From CAZSDW01 sp964605705 (GTDB taxonomy: Bacteria > Fidelibacterota > UBA2242): a stretch of DNA of 64,000 bases. The stretch lies in assembly GCA_964605705.1 (NCBI GenBank), contig CAZSDW010000012.1:16254-80253 (forward strand), read 5' to 3'. Shown here piece after piece: positions 8,446 through 16,555 of this stretch. Position numbers and translations under genes: made by a program. Position 1 is the first letter of the stretch; every line of letters begins with the position of its first letter. Below the pieces are notes generated by a model. It was not told where the DNA came from, did not search any database, and was given only the letters and a program-made list of their open reading frames with translations.

Positions 8446-9876
8446 CTATTTATTCAGGTTCTTGATAAACTCAGCACCCAGTAAAATGGCTTTCTGGTTC
8501 AGTTCCACCAGATTTTTCCGCTTCAGAACATCGCCCAACGATTCCAACACCAGTTGCTGGGACATAATATCTTTATACTCGATCAATGCCCCGACAATAA
8601 TCATATTGGCAGCCTTGGTATTTCCCAGTTCGTCAGCCAGTTTTGTTGCCGGAATCGCAATAATATTCACATCGCTCCGCTGGGGTTTCCGGTCAATCAG
8701 GGAATCATCATAAATAATCAAGCCGCCGGAAATCACATCGTTTTCAAATTTATCCAGCGAGGGACGATTCATGGCAATCAGAATCGTTGGATTAGCAACC
8801 AATGGTGATCCGATTTTCTTTTTGGAAATTTTGACGCTGCAGTTAGCAGTCCCGCCCCGCATCTCAGGTCCATAGGATGGCAGCCAGCTGACTTCATAAT
8901 TATGACGCATCCCCATTTCCGACAGAACGGTTCCGAGACTGAGGACTCCCTGCCCGCCGAAGCCGGCGATCTTGATTTCTTCGTTCACCGGTTTTTCCTG
9001 ATAATGGGCAACCTTCTTGAGATCGATGTGAGCCGCTTCAAGATTCAAGATATCGGGCAGGTCCGAATCAGCAACTGTTCTCCGGGTAAAATCACGTCCC
9101 TCAAATGTATCGGATATATCTTTTTTTACACCAACCGGAAATTGTTTTTCCAGTACCTCTTTGATCCATAATTTTGATCGGATTGGCGTCATTTTTAACT
9201 GTGACGGGCAGGCTGAAAGGACTTCAATAAACGAAAATCCATTTTTCTCAATTTGCAGTTTCAGTGCTTTTCTGACAGTCTGGCGAGCGTGCATGGTGGA
9301 TTTCGTATCGCCAATCATCACCCGTTCAACAAATACCGGCGCCTCAAGAGTCGCAATCACTTCACTCATACGAATTGGAAAACCTTCGTTTTCAACCGTA
9401 CGTCCGCGGGGAGTGGTCATTGTTTTCTGACCAATCAGAGTTGTCGGCGCCATTTGTCCGCCAGTCATCCCGTAAACGGCATTATTAACAAAAAACACGG
9501 TGATGCCTTCACCGCGATTTGCCGCATGAATAATTTCTGCCGTACCAATCGCTGCCAGATCTCCATCACCCTGATAACTGATAACCACACTGTCCGGGTG
9601 AGCCCGCTTGATGCCGGTTGCGACGGCTGGTGCACGACCATGCGCAACCTGAACGTTCCCGGTATGAAAATAATAATAGGCAAAAACGCTGCAGCCGACC
9701 GGACTGATAAAAATGGTCTTGTCCCGAACACCAAAATCTTCCAACGCTTCGGCAACCAGCTTATGCAGAACCCCATGTCCACAACCCGGGCAATAAGTCG
9801 TGGTTAATTTATCAGCGCCGGGGCGGCGTTCATAGACATCATAAAATGTGGATGATTTTTTCAATATTTTATTCAT
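8446..9876 (-). CDS. 2-oxoacid:ferredoxin oxidoreductase, beta-gamma fusion subunit
   Basis: A 476-residue protein joining two subunits that are often separate. Residues 1 to about 270 are the thiamine-diphosphate-binding beta subunit: YCPGCGHGVLHKL, ISPVGCSVF, ISYQGDGDLAAIG (the Mg-TPP GDGD motif) and NAVYGMTGGQMAPTT. From about 300 the gamma subunit follows (IKIAGFGGQGVLSLG, SYGPEMRGGTANC). With the alpha and ferredoxin subunits it oxidatively decarboxylates a 2-oxoacid to acyl-CoA and reduces ferredoxin in the cytoplasm. The operon includes branched-chain aminotransferase, which favours 2-oxoisovalerate (Vor), but 2-oxoglutarate (Kor) cannot be excluded. The start overlaps the alpha gene stop in an ATGA junction. 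Confidence 0.88.
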   Translation of the reverse strand: MNKILKKSSTFYDVYERRPGADKLTTTYCPGCGHGVLHKLVAEALEDFGVRDKTIFISPVGCSVFAYYYFHTGNVQVAHGRAPAVATGIKRAHPDSVVISYQGDGDLAAIGTAEIIHAANRGEGITVFFVNNAVYGMTGGQMAPTTLIGQKTMTTPRGRTVENEGFPIRMSEVIATLEAPVFVERVMIGDTKSTMHARQTVRKALKLQIEKNGFSFIEVLSACPSQLKMTPIRSKLWIKEVLEKQFPVGVKKDISDTFEGRDFTRRTVADSDLPDILNLEAAHIDLKKVAHYQEKPVNEEIKIAGFGGQGVLSLGTVLSEMGMRHNYEVSWLPSYGPEMRGGTANCSVKISKKKIGSPLVANPTILIAMNRPSLDKFENDVISGGLIIYDDSLIDRKPQRSDVNIIAIPATKLADELGNTKAANMIIVGALIEYKDIMSQQLVLESLGDVLKRKNLVELNQKAILLGAEFIKNLNK

Positions 9877-10925
9877 GACACCCTCATCAGTTTCATAACT
9901 ACATCATGAATTTCCTTGGTAGAGGGAACATTCCCCCCCATCCGATTATAAAAATGCACCGGTTTTTTTCCTTCGACCACCAAACGAATATCGTCCACCA
10001 TCTGACCATTACTCATCTCAATCGCCAGAAAAAATTTGGCTGATTCCGTTAATTTAGTGACGACAGCTTTGGGAAAAGGAAACAGAGTAATCGGTCGGAG
10101 CATTCCGGCTTTGACGCCCTTGTCCCGGAGCTCATCAACGACGGTTTGGATGATTCGTGATACTATTCCATAACCTACCAGGATAATATCGGCATCCTCA
10201 CAACGATACTCTTCCGCCCGCTGTTCCTGTTCTTCGACGATCTTATATTTTTGCTGCAGTTTTTGATTATGACGTTCCAGATCATCGGGATCGAGATCGA
10301 TAGAAGTTATCAAATTATCTGAAGTTTCATTATTTCCTGTAACCGTCCAGGATTTCTCGGGAATTTTCCCAATCGGCTCCGGAAATGCCACCGGTTCCAT
10401 CATTTGCCCGATAAATCCATCGGTCATAATATATACTGGATTGCGGTATTTGTCCGCCAGATCAAATGCAAGCATTCCAAAATCACACATCTCCTGGACC
10501 GAATTTGGCGCCAGGACAATTACTTTATAATTCCCATGACCGCCACCTTTGACCACCTGATTATAATCACTTTGTTCCGGCGCGATATTCCCCAGACCGG
10601 GTCCGCCGCGGACTATATCGACAATCACACAGGGCAATTCGGATCCGGCGCAATAAGAAACACCCTCCTGTTTCAGGCTGACACCCGGACCGGAGGAGGC
10701 TGTCATTACACGATCGCCTGCCGAAGCCGCGCCGTAAACCATATTGATCGCCGCTATTTCACTTTCCGCCTGGACAAAGGTACCCCCCACCAGCGGCAAA
10801 TACATTGCAGCCGCATGGGCAATCTCGCTCGCCGGCGTTATCGGATATCCATAATACGCCCGACAACCGGCAAGGATCGCACCTTTGACAACTGCTTCAT
10901 TTCCTTTTAAAAATTGCTTCGCCAT
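9873..10925 (-). CDS. 2-oxoacid:ferredoxin oxidoreductase, alpha subunit (Vor/Kor type)
   Basis: A 350-residue pyrimidine-binding alpha subunit. FLKGNEAVVKGAILAGC, YGYPITPASEI, FVQAESEIAAINMVYGA and TASSGPGVSL are the conserved N-terminal motifs, and IVRGGPGLGN with PEQSDYNQVVKGGGHG is typical of the 2-oxoisovalerate/2-oxoglutarate group. SD GAGAGGA precedes the ATG. It pairs with the fused beta-gamma subunit (4-bp overlap) and the ferredoxin subunit 14 bp upstream. Together they convert the 2-oxoacids released by the aminotransferases of this operon into CoA thioesters plus reduced ferredoxin. Confidence 0.88.
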   Translation of the reverse strand: MAKQFLKGNEAVVKGAILAGCRAYYGYPITPASEIAHAAAMYLPLVGGTFVQAESEIAAINMVYGAASAGDRVMTASSGPGVSLKQEGVSYCAGSELPCVIVDIVRGGPGLGNIAPEQSDYNQVVKGGGHGNYKVIVLAPNSVQEMCDFGMLAFDLADKYRNPVYIMTDGFIGQMMEPVAFPEPIGKIPEKSWTVTGNNETSDNLITSIDLDPDDLERHNQKLQQKYKIVEEQEQRAEEYRCEDADIILVGYGIVSRIIQTVVDELRDKGVKAGMLRPITLFPFPKAVVTKLTESAKFFLAIEMSNGQMVDDIRLVVEGKKPVHFYNRMGGNVPSTKEIHDVVMKLMRVS

Positions 10926-10939
10926 AAAGTCCTCTCTAT

Positions 10940-11290
10940 TTACTGGGAATCATTGATCGATTTTAAACAATTTGTACATATAAGAAATTCGGGATTCTCG
11001 TCTGACTGAAATACTTTATATTCAGCATTGCAATGCCGACACAGGGCTGTCTCTGTCATCAGATCCCAACGCTTGAAAACGGTGATCGCTCCCGGTTCCG
11101 GACAGGCATAGAAACAGATACCACAGCCCGTACAGCCCTCACCGGTGTAGGCTGATGGATGGTACCCGTGACTGTTAAGTTTATCTGACAGATACAGCAC
11201 ATTAGGGGGACAGGCTTCAATACAGAGTTCACAACCCTTACACTCCTCAATATTGATTACGATATGTCCCCTGCTTTTCGATGTTGCCAT
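10940..11290 (-). CDS. Ferredoxin (delta) subunit of 2-oxoacid oxidoreductase
   Basis: A small electron carrier of about 116 residues with two 4Fe-4S motifs, CKGCELCIEACPP and CTGCGICFYACPEP. A C-terminal extension carries two further cysteine pairs (CRHCNAEY and CTNC), which look like a rubredoxin-like knuckle and are unusual for this subunit. The start is set at ATG 11290 because GGAG lies seven bases before it. The in-frame ATG at 11302 overlaps that GGAG and is unlikely to be used. It transfers electrons from the TPP enzyme to free ferredoxin. It lies between the aminotransferase and alpha-subunit genes. Confidence 0.85.
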   Translation of the reverse strand: MATSKSRGHIVINIEECKGCELCIEACPPNVLYLSDKLNSHGYHPSAYTGEGCTGCGICFYACPEPGAITVFKRWDLMTETALCRHCNAEYKVFQSDENPEFLICTNCLKSINDSQ

Positions 11291-11318
11291 TATTTTCTCC
11301 ATCTATAAAACTGTTACT

Positions 11319-12506
11319 TTATTTGCACTGAAATTGCTTTATGGTTTTATTAAATCCATCCAGCGAACGCTTGATAATCTCTTCTGATACACATAAGGCG
11401 GCTCGAAAATGACCCGGTCGGTGAAAACCGCTCCCCGGAGATGTCAAAATCATCTGTTTCTGCAATGCTTGCACAAATGCCACATCATCCGCAATCGGTG
11501 TCCTCGGAAAGACATAGAATGTTCCCTCCGGAACGATCAGGTCATAACCCATTTCCAGTAGAGAATTACAGAAAAGATCCCGGCGCTTTTGATATACCTT
11601 TACATCCACTTTGGCGTCAAGAACATGCCTGACAACCCGTTGCATCAATGCCGGAGCATTGATATACCCAAGAATCCTGGTACAGAATGTCGCCGCATTA
11701 ATCAGCTCACCCGCGTTATCAATTAACGGGCTAACCGCCAGGAATCCAATCCGCTCGCCCGCCAGCGACAGGTCTTTGGAAAAGGAAGTTGCCAAAACCG
11801 TATTTCGATAATATCGAAATGGTGACTGATAAGTATGTTCATCAAAAATGATCTTCCGATAGGGTTCATCCGCCAGCAGATAGATCGGATGCCCCAGATG
11901 TTCACTTTTATGTTGGAGAAATTTGCCCAGCTCCTTCAGTATTTTTTCCGGGTACACCCGTCCGGAAGGATTGTTTGGAGAATTGATAATTATTGCTTTG
12001 GTTCTGGCAGTAATTCTCCGGTTCAGATCGTTGATGTCTGGCAGCAAATCCTCAGTCGATTCGGAAATAATCTGAACGCCCTGATGATTATTGATATAAA
12101 AATTGTACTCCACAAAACAGGGGGCAATGACGATTACTTCATCTCCGGGATCCAGAATCGACTTCAGAAATACATTAATCGCCCCGGCTGCTCCACAGCT
12201 CATCAACACATGATCTTTTGTTATGGGTAATCCCACGTCTTTAGCGAGCATATCAGCAATGGCTTGGCGTGTCTCGGGATAGCCGGCATTCGGCATATAA
12301 CCATGTACAAGGTCACCGGTCGCTTTCGATTCTTCGACCAGGATCTTATCAAATTCCACCGGTGAGGGCAGATCAGGATTACCCAATGAAAAATCAAACA
12401 CGTTTTCCACCCCGTGTTCGGCTTTCAAAGTCAGTCCGATTTCAAACATCCTGCGAATCCACGAAGAGTGGGTCATGCTGTTGGAGATGGTTTTCGATAT
12501 GGGCAT
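11319..12506 (-). CDS. Class I/II PLP-dependent aminotransferase
   Basis: A 395-residue fold-type-I aminotransferase. The family motifs are INSPNNPSGRVYP (Asn and Pro contacts), LADEPYRKI (Asp and Tyr to PLP), ATSFSKDLSLAGERIG (SFSK carries the Schiff-base lysine) and a C-terminal arginine region FRAALCVSEE. AAAGGA lies upstream of the ATG. It would interconvert amino acids and 2-oxoacids, supplying the adjacent 2-oxoacid:ferredoxin oxidoreductase. Aromatic or aliphatic substrates fit the context. Specificity cannot be read from the sequence. Confidence 0.82.
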   Translation of the reverse strand: MPISKTISNSMTHSSWIRRMFEIGLTLKAEHGVENVFDFSLGNPDLPSPVEFDKILVEESKATGDLVHGYMPNAGYPETRQAIADMLAKDVGLPITKDHVLMSCGAAGAINVFLKSILDPGDEVIVIAPCFVEYNFYINNHQGVQIISESTEDLLPDINDLNRRITARTKAIIINSPNNPSGRVYPEKILKELGKFLQHKSEHLGHPIYLLADEPYRKIIFDEHTYQSPFRYYRNTVLATSFSKDLSLAGERIGFLAVSPLIDNAGELINAATFCTRILGYINAPALMQRVVRHVLDAKVDVKVYQKRRDLFCNSLLEMGYDLIVPEGTFYVFPRTPIADDVAFVQALQKQMILTSPGSGFHRPGHFRAALCVSEEIIKRSLDGFNKTIKQFQCK

Positions 12507-12551
12507 AAAAATCCTTTTAGGGAGTTATCGTTCTATTCTCACAAACGAGAA

Positions 12552-12908
12552 TCAGCGCAGCTCTCCGTAGGCTTCCTCTAATGACTCAAGCTCCTTTAAA
12601 ACCTGGGGAAGCATTTTTAAAACCGTCGATAATCCAACAACCGGAATCGTCAGAATCAGAGTATCGATGATTTCGTCCCGCGTGGCACCAGCCCGGATGA
12701 TTTTCGGAATTATTATTTTTATCGCTTCCGGAGAGGGGCTGTTTACCTGGATCGCCAGCATGATCAATTGGCGGGTTTTTTCGTCCAGGTGAGTGCCCAG
12801 AGTGCCCATCATTTTCTGGTAGCTACGGAACACTTCTTTGCGGTTTTCCATCAAATAGGTCATTCCGTCTTTATCCAGATCATCCCATTTGAAATTATCA
12901 ACAACCAT
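12552..12908 (-). CDS. AhpD/carboxymuconolactone-decarboxylase-like protein lacking active-site cysteines
   Basis: A 118-residue all-helical protein. LDEKTRQLIMLAIQV followed by RAGATRDEIIDTL is the AhpD/CMD fold signature. The position normally occupied by CxxC and a downstream histidine reads NSPSPEAIKI, so the redox-active cysteines are absent and peroxidase activity is not expected. The start is placed at ATG 12908, with AGTGAGG eight bases upstream; an in-frame ATG at 12932 has no such site. It lies between ilvE and the second aminotransferase, so it may have a structural or regulatory role in the branched-chain operon. Its function is unknown. Confidence 0.7.
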   Translation of the reverse strand: MVVDNFKWDDLDKDGMTYLMENRKEVFRSYQKMMGTLGTHLDEKTRQLIMLAIQVNSPSPEAIKIIIPKIIRAGATRDEIIDTLILTIPVVGLSTVLKMLPQVLKELESLEEAYGELR

Positions 12909-12952
12909 TGTGACCTCACTAAATCTCTGCATCCGGATGCAGAATCAATCTG

Positions 12953-13981
12953 TTATTTTACCTCTTCCAGCCAGCCGCGGGTATCTTCCACATCACCGAC
13001 CTGCAACCCCGTCAGATGCGTGTACAACTTTGTCGTGATCGGACCCGGCTGTTTACCGTCAGCGTAAAACTTGTACATTTTTCCATTGTATCCCATGCAG
13101 CCGATCGGCGTCACGACAGCCGCAGTTCCACAGGCGCCCGCTTCAAGAAAATTTTTGATTTCATCGACTGAAACCTGGCGTTCCTCAACTGTGTATCCAA
13201 AATCTTCGCGGGCGACTGTCATTACCGAGCGACGGGTAATACTGTTCAGAATCGATTCTGATTTTGGCGTCGCAATGACATCATCTTTAAATACAAAAAA
13301 GACATTAGAAGCACCGGTCTCCTCAAAATATTTATGCCGGACCGAATCGAGATAGACAACTTCGCTAAAACCTTCATCCTTGGCTATTTTCAAGGGCAGC
13401 AGCGAAGCAGAATAATTACCACCGGCTTTTGCCTGACCGACCCCCAGGGCAGCCGCCCGATCAAAATGGGTTTCCACTTTCAGGCTGATTGGCTTAAAGC
13501 CCGTTTTAAAATAGGGTCCCACCGGTGTTACAAAAATGACAAACAGGTATTCATTTGCCGGTTTGACACCAAGATTCTCACCAACGCCCAGCATAAACGG
13601 GCGGACATACATCGAGGCTCCGGTACCGAAGGGCGGTATAAATTCTTCATTTGCCAGAAGCGCTTCTTTCACAGCATAAAGGAAAAACTCCTCCGGTATA
13701 TCGGGCATCATTAACCGCCGGGCAGAATCGTTCATTCGACGGGCATTTTCCCGAGGACGAAACAACCAGATGCGACCATCCCGCGATCGCTGAGCTTTCA
13801 ATCCTTCAAAAATTTCCTGACCATAATGCAGGCACACTGCACCTTCATCAATCACCAGCTTGTTTTCAGTAACAAGTTCGCCCTTATCCCAGGCACCATC
13901 TTTCCAGTGTGCATGAAACCGGTAAGGGATATATTTGTAACTGAAATCCAGCTTGCTCCAGTCTGTGGTTTTCGGGTCCAT
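12953..13981 (-). CDS. ilvE: Branched-chain amino acid aminotransferase
   Basis: A 342-residue class IV (D-amino-acid-aminotransferase fold) enzyme, the usual length for the longer IlvE group. LHYGQEIFEGLKAQR and LFRPRENARRMNDSA are typical N-terminal motifs, and VVYLDSVRHKYFEETG and EAGACGTAAVVTPIG mark the PLP-binding and substrate loops. It interconverts valine, leucine and isoleucine with their 2-oxoacids. It is the first gene of the operon that ends with the 2-oxoacid:ferredoxin oxidoreductase, so catabolic use (amino acid to acyl-CoA plus reduced ferredoxin) is as likely as biosynthesis. AAAGGAT precedes the ATG. Confidence 0.9.
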   Translation of the reverse strand: MDPKTTDWSKLDFSYKYIPYRFHAHWKDGAWDKGELVTENKLVIDEGAVCLHYGQEIFEGLKAQRSRDGRIWLFRPRENARRMNDSARRLMMPDIPEEFFLYAVKEALLANEEFIPPFGTGASMYVRPFMLGVGENLGVKPANEYLFVIFVTPVGPYFKTGFKPISLKVETHFDRAAALGVGQAKAGGNYSASLLPLKIAKDEGFSEVVYLDSVRHKYFEETGASNVFFVFKDDVIATPKSESILNSITRRSVMTVAREDFGYTVEERQVSVDEIKNFLEAGACGTAAVVTPIGCMGYNGKMYKFYADGKQPGPITTKLYTHLTGLQVGDVEDTRGWLEEVK

Positions 13982-14493
13982 GGGAATCCTTTCGAGTTTT
14001 TTACGTATCGGAACTTCTCACCGGAGTTTCTGTTATTTTTAATGATCGTTCCGGATTGTCTGGATTCGGATTTTCAAATCTCATGCCACCCTGAGCAAAG
14101 TCACCGCTATCCGACGATAAGAATCAATAATCGAAACCTTCTATATTTCATAAAATGCCAGATCATTTCAACTTTTGAGAAAAACTATCTGCCGCTCCTG
14201 ATTCCTGTAGTAGAACTCTTTCCTAATTCTGAAAATACATGAATTTCGCTTTTCTGGAATTAAGAATCCCAACATTTCTCCTTTCTATTGCTTTACTATT
14301 ATGAATGCTTATCATCAGGATTCAGCTTGAAATATCGAGCTCGGTTTCTCCTCATACATGATTATTGGCTAATTCTTTTAAAGAAAACGTTCCTCCGAAT
14401 GTTTTTTCAATCAACAAAAAATTGGTAGAGAAATTGCAGTAATGCTTGACGCTTTATCATAACACTGAACTTTCAAACCTTCAAGGAGGAGTT
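13982..14493. other. Intergenic region between divergent operons, no gene seen
   Basis: This 512-bp stretch separates ilvE (minus) from the class V aminotransferase (plus). I see no coding region with family features and no tRNA. A 9-bp hairpin with one G-T pair (14384-14392 with 14397-14405) is followed by two extra T and could be a weak terminator or attenuator ahead of the plus-strand gene. The bases around 14084-14103 (CCACCCTGAGCAAAGTCA) look like a relic of a common environmental intergenic repeat. No promoter pair good enough to assert was found. Confidence 0.5.
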
Positions 14494-15561
14494 ATGCATA
14501 AAAAATTATTCATTCCGGGACCAGTTGACGTTCGACCGGAGATATTAGAAGCCATGGGCACTCCCATGATCGGACATCGAACTAAGGATGCTTCAGCGCT
14601 TGGGGAGAGTATCTGCAATCAGATCCAAAAAGTTTTCTACACCAAGAATCCTATTATTCTTTCAACAACCTCCGGGTCCGGATTGATGGAGGGATCAATT
14701 CGGTCACTGACCACCAAACGCGCCGTTGTCTTTTCAGTCGGGGCATTCGGAAACCGCTGGGCAAAAATGGCACAGTCTAACAATATTCCCGTAGATAAGG
14801 TTGAAGCAGTCTGGGGACAACCAACTCTGCCGGAAATTGTGGATGAATATCTCGCGACCGGAAAATATGATGTTTTTACGATCACCCATAATGAGACATC
14901 CACGGGAATCATGAATCCTGTCGAACAGATCGCCGAAGTTCGTAAAAAGTATCCCGATGTCCTCTGGCTGGTGGATGCCGTCTCCTCGGCTGTCGGCGCA
15001 AAGATCGAAGTTGATAAACTGGGCATCGATGTCTGCATCACCAGTACCCAAAAAGCCTTGGGACTTCCCCCGGGTTTAGCCGTCTGTACCCTCAGTCAGA
15101 ATGCCATCGATCAGGGACGGAAAGTTGAGTTTCGCGGAACTTACCTTGACATTATAGATATTTACGACTACATGCAGAAAAAATCCTACCAGTACCCCTC
15201 AACGCCGTCCCTGGCTCACTACTTTGCACTGGATAAACAGCTCGATTTCATCCTGAATGTCGAAGGTCTTGAAAACCGCTTTGCCCGTCATCTGGAAATG
15301 GCAAAAGTCACCCGCGCCTGGGCAAATAAGCACTTTGAACAATTCGCCGCCAGAGGTTATGAATCCAATACACTGACAACGATCAAGAATACTCGCGGAA
15401 TTTCGATCGCCGACTTAAATAAACGGATTGGCGAAAAAGGCTATATGATTTCCAACGGATATGGCGACCTGAAAGAGAAAACCTTCCGCATCGCACATAT
15501 GGCAGATCGCACAATGGAAGAGCTGCAGGATTTACTTGACCTGCTGGATACGGAAATTTAA
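14494..15561 (+). CDS. Class V aminotransferase (phosphoserine or alanine-glyoxylate type)
   Basis: A 355-residue PLP enzyme. FIPGPVDVRPEILEAM and GHRTKDAS are the N-terminal signature of the serine-pyruvate/alanine-glyoxylate aminotransferase family, and TSTQKALGLPPG contains the PLP lysine. The start is set at ATG 14494 because AAGGAGGAG ends two to three bases before it; an upstream in-frame start at 14446 has no such site. It is followed by serA and a DUF1015 gene. That order suggests it works as the phosphoserine aminotransferase (3-phosphohydroxypyruvate to phosphoserine) of the serine pathway, as reported for class V enzymes in some bacteria and archaea. Glyoxylate-glycine exchange is the alternative. 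Confidence 0.82.
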   Translation: MHKKLFIPGPVDVRPEILEAMGTPMIGHRTKDASALGESICNQIQKVFYTKNPIILSTTSGSGLMEGSIRSLTTKRAVVFSVGAFGNRWAKMAQSNNIPVDKVEAVWGQPTLPEIVDEYLATGKYDVFTITHNETSTGIMNPVEQIAEVRKKYPDVLWLVDAVSSAVGAKIEVDKLGIDVCITSTQKALGLPPGLAVCTLSQNAIDQGRKVEFRGTYLDIIDIYDYMQKKSYQYPSTPSLAHYFALDKQLDFILNVEGLENRFARHLEMAKVTRAWANKHFEQFAARGYESNTLTTIKNTRGISIADLNKRIGEKGYMISNGYGDLKEKTFRIAHMADRTMEELQDLLDLLDTEI

Positions 15562-15644
15562 GAATTACGAAGCATTTAGACATTGATGATAAGAAAAAAA
15601 CTTCGTGTCTTTATTTCTTAGTAGTTTAAAATGAGGAGAGGAAA

Positions 15645-16538
15645 ATGAAGATATTAATCACTGATGGAATCAGTCCCCACGGACAAGCCCTTCTTAAAGA
15701 GAATAATATCGAGTTTGATATAAAGTATTACGAACACGATGAACTGCTGAAGGTCATTCCGGAATATGATGGAATTCTGGTGCGTTCAGCGACCAAAGTA
15801 CCCAAGGATGTCATTGATGCCGGAAAGAATTTAAAATTAATCGCCCGCGGCGGCACCGGCATCGACAATATCGATCATCAGTATGCCGCTTCAAAAGGCA
15901 TCCCGGTGCTGAATACACCGGGCGCGAACTCCGCATCGGTCACCGAATTGGTCTTTGCCCACTTTTTCGCCATGGCGCGCTATATTCCTCAGTCAATAGT
16001 TTCCATGCGCGCCGGACAGTGGAATAAAAAAGCCTATCGTGGTGTCGAGCTTGCGGGGAAAATCCTGGGCATTATCGGTTTTGGCAGAATCGGGCAACTC
16101 ACGGCAAAAATGGCGCTGGCAATTGGCATGAAGGTTCTGGCATACGACATCACTGAGATCAAAACCGATCTGGATGTCACCATCAGCTCTTTTGAAGATT
16201 TGCTCAAACAGTCAGATTTTATTACCCTGCATATCCCAAAATCCAAAGAACCGGTGATTACTGCGAAAGAGTTCGCATTGATGAAAGACGGCGTTTTTAT
16301 TGTGAATACTGCCCGCGGTGGCGTTATCGATGAGAATGATCTATTGAAGGCACTGGATTCCGGGAAAGTCGCCGGTGCGGGCATCGATGCATTTTTAAAC
16401 GAACCGACGCCTAACCAGACTCTGGTCAGCCATCCGAAAGTATCGGTCACACCGCACATCGGCGCCAGTACAAAGGAAGCCCAGGATCGCGTCGGGATTC
16501 AGATCGCGGAAAAAATTATCGCCGAATTTAAAAAGTAG
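15645..16538 (+). CDS. serA: D-3-phosphoglycerate dehydrogenase, short form without ACT domain
   Basis: A 297-residue D-2-hydroxyacid dehydrogenase. It has an NAD-binding GIIGFGRIGQLTAKMA motif and the catalytic triad regions NTARGGVIDE (Arg), GIDAFLNEP (Glu) and TPHIGAST (His). GGTGIDNID and NTPGANSASVTEL are typical of SerA. The protein ends right after the catalytic domain, so the C-terminal ACT domain that binds serine in longer forms is missing and feedback by serine through that route is not expected. GAGGAGAGG precedes the ATG. It lies between the class V aminotransferase and DUF1015 genes, supporting a serine-biosynthesis role. Confidence 0.88.
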   Translation: MKILITDGISPHGQALLKENNIEFDIKYYEHDELLKVIPEYDGILVRSATKVPKDVIDAGKNLKLIARGGTGIDNIDHQYAASKGIPVLNTPGANSASVTELVFAHFFAMARYIPQSIVSMRAGQWNKKAYRGVELAGKILGIIGFGRIGQLTAKMALAIGMKVLAYDITEIKTDLDVTISSFEDLLKQSDFITLHIPKSKEPVITAKEFALMKDGVFIVNTARGGVIDENDLLKALDSGKVAGAGIDAFLNEPTPNQTLVSHPKVSVTPHIGASTKEAQDRVGIQIAEKIIAEFKK

Positions 16539-16555
16539 AGAACCGGAGCCAGCTA

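Noticed and set aside
9253..9807. 184-codon open frame opposite the 2-oxoacid oxidoreductase beta-gamma gene
   Set aside because: Antisense shadow; the minus-strand TPP-binding motifs are clear.
13982..14493. T-box or amino-acid riboswitch upstream of ilvE or the serine genes
   Set aside because: No specifier-loop, T-box core or other known riboswitch core was found; only a weak hairpin is present.
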